Source of the DNA: Chondrus crispus
Taxonomy: Eukaryota > Rhodophyta > Florideophyceae > Gigartinales > Gigartinaceae
Direction: 5' to 3'
Assembly (NCBI RefSeq): GCF_000350225.1
Contig: NW_005179343.1
Span: 186,001 to 250,000 of the forward strand
DNA length: 64,000 nt
Below, in pieces: positions 19,293 to 28,002 of the stretch. The translations under genes and the position numbers were made by a program. The notes beneath the pieces are model-generated. The model was not told the origin of the DNA. It saw only the letters and a program-made list of their open reading frames with translations, and made no database searches. The number at the start of each line of letters is the position of its first letter. The stretch's first letter is position 1.

Positions 19293-21406
19293 GGGGGGAG
19301 GCCCTCAACCGCTCCTTCGCGGATTAACCCCAGCCTGCACGAACAGACCAAAAGGGGAAGCGAAGGAGGACGGCTGACCCTATCGGAGGGTCACAGCTGG
19401 GGACGTGTTCAAGTCAAGTCGTCTTGACTTCTCGGACGTCAGGGACGCGAGACATAAGAACAGGACAGTACGAACTGCCTGAAAAAATGTTCAGCCCTCG
19501 TAATGACCGACATTACGAGGACCGCAAAACCCCGTTCGGAGCGGAAACGTCGGACGACCCCCCCGAACAGGATTGCCGGCCGTTCCGTTAAGTCCGGCAA
19601 CCGCGGCGAGGAGACGACCGACCAAAGAGGCGAGCACTAGCGGAGCCACGGGAGCCCTTTGGCGGGCGGAGGAAGCGACCAAAATGCCCTCCTCTAAGGT
19701 CGGAGTACCCGAGAAGGGGGAGGCTCATGTCGAGCCCTCAATCCGCACGATAACCGGACGAACGATCGGATCATGACCCCATCCATATGGGTGGTGTGCG
19801 AGAAAACGCGCGAGACACTTCAAAACCGCCGCCGGGACATACCCCGAAATAAGGGAAATTACGGGGTATGAGAAAGAGCGACACCGGAGCCGCACGCCAC
19901 GCAGCAACACCGGCTCGCGTCAGCCCTAAATTACCCCGCCGCCGGCCTCCGAAAATAACGGAAAATTAACAGGGGCAATTACACCCGCACGTGCATAGCA
20001 CACGGGGGTACTGTGCGCCATGGGCCAAGCAAGAGCGAAACCGGACGACGCTGCCCGACGGTAGAACAAATACTCGCGTGAAGGTACACACGTCCGCCCC
20101 CTCACCAGAAGGGAGGAAGGAGCGAGCTCGACAGGGGCGCCGCATCGAGCGGGCGCCCCGCAATTTTGACACCCACGCACACCAAGGTGACCGAACGACC
20201 CGTCTCTCCGTCTCCCCGTCACGCGTCCGACCGCGGACGAGTTGAGCGACGGGTCCGAGCCGTGCTGCCGCGAGCGACGACGGGCCGGGTTGCTACGGTA
20301 GAGGAGACGACGAGCGCACGCTACCCTTGCGCTTGTCTTGCGAGCGGCGACGGAGAACGCCAACTCACGGTCACTGACGCTACTGACCCCTCCATTGCGC
20401 TATACGTGCGCCGCGCCGACCCCCGTCGAATACGGAGAACAGGTCGCCCCGGCAAGGACGAACCGGAACGACCGACTGCCGGGGACCGAAGTAGCGCGAG
20501 GGCGTGGAACGCCGACGCCCCGAAGTCGTGACCGCGCCGCCGCCACGCTCCACACAGACGGCGTCACAGATCCGTCAGGAGAAGCATCGAGGAGGGGACA
20601 TGGCCTCTCTCGTGAGCGACCATGCCCCAAACTCCACGCATTCCGCGAAAGGATAGTACGACTCCGTCTAGAACGGATGGTACGAGCGTATGATCATACT
20701 AACGAATAGGTGTCCACGCTTTCGGACGAGCAAGGAGGAAGGCCCCTGCCAGCGAGCACGAAGAGTGACCGCGGGGCACCAGACGCCCCGAGACGGCGTC
20801 AGAAGGTGCGCGAATCCGCCCCGAATGGGAACCGAAAGGGACCTCGGTACGCGCGACCCCGCGACGAGGGTTCGGCATGACCCGGACGCCACGGGATGGG
20901 GGGAGGTCCGGCAGAAACCACCCCCATCGAAGGGCGCGAGAGACCGCGGACCCCGAGGCGACTAACGTGACAAGCTTCTCTACTCGCCCCTCCCCTCGGA
21001 ATCGAGGGGTGAGTAGGAGCGACGTCGCCAGGCGCAACCTCCCCTGTCTCGACGAGGAGAGACCCCATCCGAGGTTAGTTAACGATGATTAACGAGGAAG
21101 GAAACAAAAGTGCGGAGCCGAGCGACTCCTTTATTCAAAGGCCCCCGGTACGGGCGAGATACTGTGGGTCAGTGAGCCGGTTCCGCGCGTCGACGCGCCA
21201 CCTTGTACATGCGGGCCCGTATGGCCGCCCTCGTTACGAGGGAGGAGAGTCCGACCACTCTTCGGCATACCGCTACGGTAAGGGCGAAGGAGGAAAACGG
21301 CGACTACCCGAATGTCGGGAAAAGGGGACCAGGAAATGCCTTAAGGGCTTTACGGAGAAAGAGGGGTAACAAAGGACGCGCAGGGAGCGCCGATAGACTC
21401 GACCGA
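19293..21406. other. Extra 3' region of gypsy element, no supported gene
   Basis: About 2.1 kb of GC-rich sequence between the chromodomain ORF and the antisense ORFs. Small ORFs in all frames look like products of base composition. No repeat or RNA gene was recognised. Confidence 0.4.
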
Positions 21407-22486
21407 TCAGCGCTCCGTCCCGTCGGGGAACGCCGGCGACCCGGAAGCCCGCCCGCTCGAGGGGCAGTAGCTAGGGTGCGACGGTACACCCGCCTCCGTC
21501 TCGTGAAGCGGTGGAAGGGCGACTACGCCATGCGTTGTCCACCCGCGAGCTAGGTTGACCGAAGTCGCGGGTTCGTCGGCCATCAAAGAGCCGAGCTCGC
21601 GACTCTGGTAAGGGTCTCGAAGACCCTGGCGTGGCACAGGGCCAGGAAGGCTCACGGCCGACGGGGCGACACGTTCGGCCCTGAGGGCGTCCCGCTCGCC
21701 GCGGTATCTATCGCGATCGGCCGCCGTGCGCCGGAGACCGCTCGCCTGTAGGGAGGACGACTCTCGTAGAACCTTCAGCTCATCCAGAGAGCCGCGGAGC
21801 TGCTCCGCGAGGGAGTCACGCTCTGCGGCAAACGCCTGTCGTTCCGCCCCGAGACGGCGCGCTTCGCTGCTACGCTCGACATACCAGCTCGTGAGGGTAC
21901 GGAGTAGTCCCTCTACAGTCCAAGCCCTATCGACCAGACTCCCCAGGGCGCGAGACAACCTGGGGATTGCGGTGAGCTCGTCGCGAGCTAGGTCAAGGGT
22001 CAACGCGGTGTTCCGTTGGGCACCGAGGCAACTGACGGAGCCAAGAGAAGGCAGAGGGGGCAACGGGGACCCCGACGCAGTATCGTGACCCGCCTTGGGA
22101 AGCACCGACGGCACGCTCACCCTGGCCAACGCGATTGCGGGAAGCTCGCCGTCCAGGTCACGATACCGCTTCCGACGCGCCTCGCGCGCCATAGACCCGA
22201 CGCCTCCCTTGCCTCGGGACGGGCCCGCGGTGGGGACGCTTGGACGGGCCACGAAGGAGTCGCTCCGATGGTCATACGCCAGAAAGAGGCTCCGAGTCCC
22301 TGTCGTGTAGTCCGTCCAAGGACGACGATTACGTTCGGGCACCGCACCGGCGCGGTGCATCAGGTCTAGTACAGAGGAGTACGACCAGGTCACACACGGT
22401 GAGCCACGCTCGAGAGGATGCATGGCAACGTCCGGAAGGGATAGCGCCACTCGCCCAAGGAAGGAGAGTACCCCCACGGGTTGCAC
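21407..22486 (-). CDS. Antisense ORF of gypsy element, coiled-coil part
   Basis: A 359-residue opposite-strand ORF (first codon GTG in this reading). The middle has a long charged helix of coiled-coil type (RRLGAERQAFAAERDSLAEQ, LRGSLDELKVLRESSSLQ). The ends are Pro/Ser-rich. It lies next to the other antisense ORF and ends 2.1 kb from the chromodomain. No known domain recognised. Its length and amino-acid balance make it unlikely to be mere shadow, because no sense-strand gene overlaps it. Confidence 0.55.
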   Translation of the reverse strand: MQPVGVLSFLGRVALSLPDVAMHPLERGSPCVTWSYSSVLDLMHRAGAVPERNRRPWTDYTTGTRSLFLAYDHRSDSFVARPSVPTAGPSRGKGGVGSMAREARRKRYRDLDGELPAIALARVSVPSVLPKAGHDTASGSPLPPLPSLGSVSCLGAQRNTALTLDLARDELTAIPRLSRALGSLVDRAWTVEGLLRTLTSWYVERSSEARRLGAERQAFAAERDSLAEQLRGSLDELKVLRESSSLQASGLRRTAADRDRYRGERDALRAERVAPSAVSLPGPVPRQGLRDPYQSRELGSLMADEPATSVNLARGWTTHGVVALPPLHETEAGVPSHPSYCPSSGRASGSPAFPDGTER

Positions 22487-22546
22487 GAAAGCACGCCCGT
22501 GGAGAGAGACCTCATTTATGAAGGCGTTACCGAGACACCACGCCCA

Positions 22547-24103
22547 TTATCGCTCTACGTTGTACGCGAGGTAATCGAAAACCGGGTGCTTCGGGTCACC
22601 GCAAGCGAAGCCGAAGTGCTTCAAGGCGTAGGGGAGTAACGGGTGAACTCCCAACGAGGGGAGCGACTCCCCTACGACCGGCGGAAGCTCAGGGAAATCG
22701 CTTCTCGACAAGCCCGGGGAGAACGAGGCGGACGGGAACACGCGCCCGTCCTCTTCCCCGCGGTGCCGGTAAGTCGCCCAATCGTTGGGCGCCAGGGCAA
22801 TGTGGTGAATCCGCATGAGGGAACATGCGGACTTCTGGAGGGCCGCTCGCGCCTTAGAGCAAGTGCGCGGACGGGGGCCGACGTAGAGCCCGGTGACCTC
22901 CGGGAGAATGAAGCGAGGGGGACCACGGGAGCCCCGGTGGAAGAGGTACGCCGACATCTGGTCGACATACTCGACCTCTTCCACGCAAAAAGCGAAAGTC
23001 CTATCACTAGGAATCTCGTCGGGTAGTTGGTAAGGAGCGCCACCGCCCTCGGCGAGGAGGCGACCCAGCGCCAAGGAGGCCTCTTCGGTCAGCTCTCCTT
23101 CGTATATGGACCGAATTCGTAGAAGGTCAGGACGTAGGGACTCCCTTGACAGCAGCTCGCTCACTGTGACGCTCGCCTGCGCAGGGCGTCGCCACGCGTA
23201 TGTCAAGCGACCGAGCGGTAGCGGGATTGACCGCTCGAAGGGCACCCCCAGCCACCTCGTGGAGGTGTTGGACGCCTCCCTCTCTCCGCCCTCGTCGAGG
23301 CGGGGGGCAGCGCGCGGCGCACCGGGATGCCGGCAGCTGCCAAAGGCCCCATGCGAGCCCTCCCCGGGGTGGTACGGGCCACCGCGGGGCCCCGTCACGA
23401 GGTCTCCATCGGATGGGCCGACCGCGTCGTCAACGCGCTCAGGTCCAAGCGGCACCGAGGCCCCAGTCACCGGACGAGCATCTGGCGGCGGGATGATGGA
23501 AGGCGGGGGGCATAAATCGTCGGACACGGTAGAGGCGCGACCCCCCCGGGACTTCCGGAAAGGACGCGGAGGCCACCATGGCGGGGGAGCCGACGAATCG
23601 GAACCGGCGGAAGGTAGCCCGGATGCACCTCCCTCCTCGACGGAGGTGGGGTCCTCAGTGGTCAAGGGGCAGACAACCGGCGTGTCCGATCCACTGCCAG
23701 GCGGGGGAAGAGGGAGAGAGGGACCGCCCCGAGAAGGGATGAGGGACGACATAGGGAGACACGGGACGCGCGAACCGAGTACGCAACCGACAGAGTTGAA
23801 GAGCCCGTGAGGAAGGACGGGAGAGGGAGCCGACCGAGCTGAGGCCGGATGAACGAGGACGGACTCCCACGACGGGGGTACTAGGGTGATGTCGAGAACC
23901 AGCCCGGAGGGCACGCGCAGGATCGCGCGCCGGAAAGGGGGCAGGGGTGACGGAGTGACGACGAATTCGTCGTCCCCAGAAGGGGAGGAGTAATGACCTG
24001 CGCGGGCGTAGGGAGGTGCGAGACGGAGCACGGAGGATAGCGAGCAGGGAGCAGAGTCGACAGGGAGAGCGGAATCGACCGTATAGACGGCGTGGCCGGA
24101 CAT
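22547..24103 (-). CDS. Antisense ORF of gypsy element, starting by the 3' LTR
   Basis: A 518-residue opposite-strand ORF whose ATG lies about 190 bp inside the 3' LTR. The first 250 residues are Pro/Ser/Gly-rich and probably disordered. The C-terminal half is more structured: SVTVSELLSRESLRPDLLR, EEASLALGRLLAEGGGAPYQ, FAFCVEEVEYVDQMSAYLF, SLMRIHHIALAPNDWATYRH. There is weak similarity in the SELL...AEGGGAPYQLP part to an ORF in the same relative place in the element at 26480-33110. No known domain. The function is unknown; a Gag-like or regulatory role is only a guess. Confidence 0.6.
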   Translation of the reverse strand: MSGHAVYTVDSALPVDSAPCSLSSVLRLAPPYARAGHYSSPSGDDEFVVTPSPLPPFRRAILRVPSGLVLDITLVPPSWESVLVHPASARSAPSPVLPHGLFNSVGCVLGSRVPCLPMSSLIPSRGGPSLPLPPPGSGSDTPVVCPLTTEDPTSVEEGGASGLPSAGSDSSAPPPWWPPRPFRKSRGGRASTVSDDLCPPPSIIPPPDARPVTGASVPLGPERVDDAVGPSDGDLVTGPRGGPYHPGEGSHGAFGSCRHPGAPRAAPRLDEGGEREASNTSTRWLGVPFERSIPLPLGRLTYAWRRPAQASVTVSELLSRESLRPDLLRIRSIYEGELTEEASLALGRLLAEGGGAPYQLPDEIPSDRTFAFCVEEVEYVDQMSAYLFHRGSRGPPRFILPEVTGLYVGPRPRTCSKARAALQKSACSLMRIHHIALAPNDWATYRHRGEEDGRVFPSASFSPGLSRSDFPELPPVVGESLPSLGVHPLLPYALKHFGFACGDPKHPVFDYLAYNVER

Positions 24104-24197
24104 GTTGTCCCCTCTCTACAAGCACCCGTGGACGCGGACGTCCCGGCTTGAGGGGGGGGGGCCGTGTACTGTAACCGCAGTGCCGGGGGGCTGTTTT

Positions 24198-24297
24198 NNN
24201 NNNNNNNNNNNNNNNNNNNNNNNNNNNNNNNNNNNNNNNNNNNNNNNNNNNNNNNNNNNNNNNNNNNNNNNNNNNNNNNNNNNNNNNNNNNNNNNNN
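24198..24297. other. Assembly gap of 100 N
   Basis: Exactly 100 Ns, a conventional placeholder for a gap of unknown size. It hides the polypurine tract and the first bases of the 3' LTR. Confidence 0.98.
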
Positions 24298-24955
24298 CCC
24301 CCCCCCTGGGGCTTTATTTTAGATTGGATCAACTCAGAACCGGATCGGTTACTGTAGGGCTCGATGCTCTACAGTACCACCACGTGTACCCCCGAGTACA
24401 GGGGCGCACGTGTACACGTGTACGCGCGGGACCGAAGAACGCGCGCACACGTGTACTGTCAGCCCCGATGGCTGACAGTATTACAGTGTCGACCGACCGC
24501 TACAGTACGTCGCTACAGTACATCGGTACTGTACTATTATGATATGTTATTATGTACATTAAATATGGAGCGGACCGGCGGCGGTGGAGGAGGACAAGCA
24601 CGGACTTGTCACCCACCCACCGTCAAGGTCCGACTTCCCGCTTATTCTAAGGTAGCGTTCGCTAACTACCTTAGAGCGATACCGAGCGCGTGTTGAGGAC
24701 GCGCGCGGTACGCCCACGAGTCGGCTCCGCCTCCGCCCGTCGGTACTGGATCGTTACCCAGTACCGCGCCGGGGCGTCAAGGCGTCGAACCGCTCGCGCG
24801 TACCGGCGTCCTCCCCGTTCCCGCTCTACCACGCTACCCGGGCCCGCTGCCCGGTGCCGTTAGCTGGCGTCCTGCTTCACCCCCGTCTTCCCGATCGGAC
24901 AGGGTCTCGGTCGAACTGTGGATACACCCCTATCGCTGGGGGTGTTTATGCTACA
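24298..24955 (+). repeat. 3' LTR of gypsy element (visible part)
   Basis: Matches 11268-11922 with about six differences and ends CTACA at 24955, followed by the CATGG target duplication at 24956-24960. Its first bases fall in the N gap. Confidence 0.95.
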
Positions 24956-24960
24956 CATGG

Positions 24961-26369
24961 AAGACATCTTTGCCGGGAAATTTATGTGCATTATGTTTAC
25001 AAGAGCGCTGATATATTGCACCATGAGAGTTCTTTCTCAGAGAAAGGAAGCGAAAGACTCTTTTGAGGGTGGGAGTCGTGACTCAAAATCTGAGAAGCTT
25101 TGCTTGGAAGTCAATAGTTCCGAAGTGTTGGGGTTCGGACTTTTACTTGTCGAGGTTCTTTTGTGGAAAAGGGACCCTGGCGAGGAGAAAACAGAGGAGC
25201 TGCTAGGTACGAAGCAAGATCGTCAGTATCTGGTCCTGCGAAAGGCTTGGGGGAAGAGCTTGATTGCAAATGCAATGAACAACCCGAGTATTGGGACGAA
25301 GTCACTTGAAATGGTACATCCGAGCATCCGCGGGAAGCTGAAGACCGCTGAGAAACCTTTTCGGCTGAGGCCGGGCTACATGAGGATGTTCACAGTCGAG
25401 TCTTTCTTCAATAAGGAATTTGCTTCAACGGCCATCAAGAAGGCCCGGCGTGTGGCTCGGCGTCGAAGCGATAAGACGTGGGAAGATGAGCCAATAGGAA
25501 TCATCAAGGACAAAGACATTAGGGTTGAGATCGTTCGACGCGTTTTCAAGATGGGTAATCAGCTTCTGAACAAGTCCAGGGAGCTTGGGCGGAAGTCCTT
25601 CTTTCAAAACGTCTCATATGTGTTCCAAAGTGAAGTAGGAGTCTCATTCCAGTATGAGAGTCCGCCCCGCCCGCACATGAACCTTCAAGATATCCCAGAC
25701 GGAACCTGTCGTACTGCTATGAAGTCGATCGCTGAGGTGAACCCCATGAATGGGATAGCGTAGAAGAAGCTGCTTTTTGAAAGCGAACCCTTCATATTTT
25801 TCGCTTCGTATGATGTTGAGACGAAAGACAAGGATGGAAGGAAGGAAACTCGAGAAATTGTTATCCAATTCAATACCATGCACGTAGCCTTGAAGTTCTT
25901 GGTGGCTTTTACCAAGTGTGGCAGTGATGAAGACCTGCATTCAATATCCAAGGAATCCTTTCGTGTGATTTACATGACTGCTGTTCTGTTCCGGGAGGTC
26001 ATGCTCATCAAGATGATCGAGTCGAGGGGTGCATTTTCTCGAAACGAGCAGATGTTGCATGAAGCGGATAGCGAGGATCAGCATAATGAATCACGGCGGT
26101 CGCCACTGAGGTCACTCTATTCAGAACTTTTAACCAAAGAACAGGGAGACAAGCGGGGTGAGCTTCCGCAGCAACTCTGCAGTATTTTGAAGGAGAAGCT
26201 GGTGATGCCCGTGGATATGTACAACTCCGTACAAGATCCCCCGGTCCGTTCAGGTTCACATCACGAGGGTAATGATGGTCTGATCGTGGTGGACGGTGAG
26301 GATGAAATCCACACGGATCAAGTCGAACACGATGACGATGAAGTCATGTTCCAAGACTTCGACTTATAA
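24961..26369 (+). pseudogene. 3' part of the long unknown ORF split by the gypsy insertion
   Basis: The frame that breaks off at 11256 continues here: ATG G at the duplication plus AA at 24961-24962 gives an uninterrupted Met-Glu junction. The frame stays open to TAG 25761-25763 and, past that single stop, to TAA at 26367-26369. Without the insertion the ORF would be about 559 codons to the first stop or about 761 codons to the second. The sequence has basic helices (IKKARRVARRRSDKTWEDE, EIVRRVFKMGNQLLNKSREL) and a very acidic end (VEHDDDEVMFQDFDL). The family is not recognised. The AT-richer composition differs sharply from the gypsy element. Confidence 0.6.
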
Positions 26370-26479
26370 AGGGTCGTATTTGATGTGATAGTAAAACTTC
26401 TTAGTTCATCGAAGTGATAAATGAGTAAAGGGGGAAATTACTGTAGCATGAATGAATGGAGTTTACTAAAACAGGTCCA

Positions 26480-27418
26480 TGTAGTGCAATGCGCCTGTCA
26501 GGCAGAGACCAAGGTCCGACGGTCCAACACAAACAACAACAACAAAAACAACAACTGCCAACGGCGCAGCGCTACGGAGTGTTCGAAGCTCCCTGTCCTC
26601 TTTAAGCGGGTTTGCGGCCGGCAGTATCTCGGATCCCTGATAAGGGGGAGCAAAGAGAAGGGCCCAGCCGGGGATCGGTAAATGGTGGTAGAGACTTGTG
26701 AAGGCAACTACTCGAAAAGTTTGGAGGGGTGTCCAGGTAAACGTGGTCCGATGGGTCGTAAATCCAATGCTCGAAGAGCGCCTTGTACACCTTATTTCCT
26801 TGATAAGGTCTTCGACGGGGACGTCGCAACGTAGCCCGTCGGGAAAGAAGAACACATAGCAGCGCTACACCGTCTTACTGCCCGATGGCAAAGTACCAAC
26901 ACCGGATCGGTCGCAACCAGATTCCGATGGAACCAACGCTGAGAAAAGCACCACTGGTGCACCAACACAGAAGCCGGATGGCTAATGACGTCACGTTGCG
27001 GATCGCAATCCTACAAGGTGGGACCAAATCAAGATTAAGGGAAATTAGGATAGGGAAGTAAAGGAAAACTGATAAGGAAAAAGGGGACCCCCGAGCGCAA
27101 AGGATACCGTAGGCTAGAGTAGAAGGGAATGTCTTGTAAAAGACGGACTTCGACCAAGGCGATATCAAACTCTGGCAACTCGGGTTACCTTTACTGACTC
27201 GTGCGTCAGAGGGCTAAGGTATATATCGCCCCGCTGGAGTCACTAAAGTAGCTCTCGGCGCTAGATCCTAAATCTAATCTAATGTTAGAAAATTAATTTG
27301 TAACTAAATTAAAATAAATAATTAAAATAATAGTGTAAAATGAATCACACTGAAGTCCCACAATCCGGACTACAGCACCCCCCTGATGTCCCTTTCCCAG
27401 GCCGGGTATTGCACTACA
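26480..27418 (-). repeat. 3' LTR, family A
   Basis: Plus-strand ends are TGTAGTGCAATGCGCC and GGGTATTGCACTACA, an inverted pair of at least 11 bases. The sequence aligns in reverse with 39633-40672 throughout, including the AT-rich TTAATT block near the end. At 939 bp it is shorter than the 1040-bp copy. No clear target duplication was seen. Confidence 0.85.
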
Positions 27419-27503
27419 TATCCCCCTTCTGAGCGCTCTTGCACAGCGGCTTCCCTCCCTTGCTTCCCAACTTCTTCCTTTTTCTTCCGACCGTCGGTCG
27501 CCG

Positions 27504-28002
27504 CATGCGTGAGAGTAAGACAATCTCCATGTTTCCTTCATCGGATCCCACTGCCGGACATACCACCCGCGGTCGCCGCGGTGTGGGCTTCTCATACAAG
27601 CCTTCCATTCCTAGCGACCTTCCTTCCATACCCCGACTTCTCCCGGACACCAACATTCCTGAACCGGCCTTCCATCCCGGTCTCCATCCTTCATCAACCC
27701 CTCGTCGATACCCCTCACTAGCCGAGCTCCAAGGTAAATCCATGCGCGACTATCCCTTACTGTACGCGGCCGCTCTTTGGTTTTCCGCTATCGACGTGCG
27801 CGACGTCGCTAGCATCGAGCGCGACTTTGCCGACGGTGCGGGGATGCTGCCGGGTCACCTTCCCCTTCAAGCCATTTCCTCCTACGATTGGCGTGCCCGT
27901 CACCGCTGTCGCGTTCCTCTTTCCCGATGGTGCCGATCTTCCCTCTTAATGATCATCCGTTTTACTCCTCCCTTGAGTTGCCCCAAGGGGTCCAACAAAT
28001 GA
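27504..28002 (+). CDS. Opposite-strand ORF next to the 3' LTR of the minus gypsy element
   Basis: Starts at ATG 27504, 86 bp from the LTR, and runs against the element's own direction. The N-terminal part is Pro/Ser-rich; the following part (YPSLAELQGKSMRDYPLLYA, VASIERDFADGAGMLPGHLP) is more structured. Its position and the pattern of the second part resemble the antisense ORF at 22547-24103. The end after about residue 140 looks like drift. Function unknown. Confidence 0.45.

Larger units (their letters stand above)
11257..24955 (+). mobile_element. Chromodomain Ty3/gypsy element with antisense ORFs, 13.7 kb
   Basis: Complete-looking insertion in plus orientation. LTRs at 11257-11922 and about 24290-24955 (start inside the N gap) show about six differences over some 655 comparable bases, so the insertion is recent. 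CATGG target duplications lie at 11252-11256 and 24956-24960. The order is LTR, primer-binding-site-like TGGTCTCCCGACC at 11924, Gag, zinc knuckle, protease, RT, RNase H, integrase, chromodomain. Then come 5 kb of extra sequence with two large opposite-strand ORFs, and the 3' LTR. A few breaks are present in the coding part. Confidence 0.96.

Noticed and set aside
20166-20709. Arg/Thr-rich ORFs in the 3' region of the gypsy element
   Set aside because: Present in several overlapping frames, as expected from high GC. No motif.
23106-23810. 234-residue plus-strand ORF
   Set aside because: Complement of the low-complexity part of the antisense ORF 22547-24103. The minus frame is longer and has the structured end.
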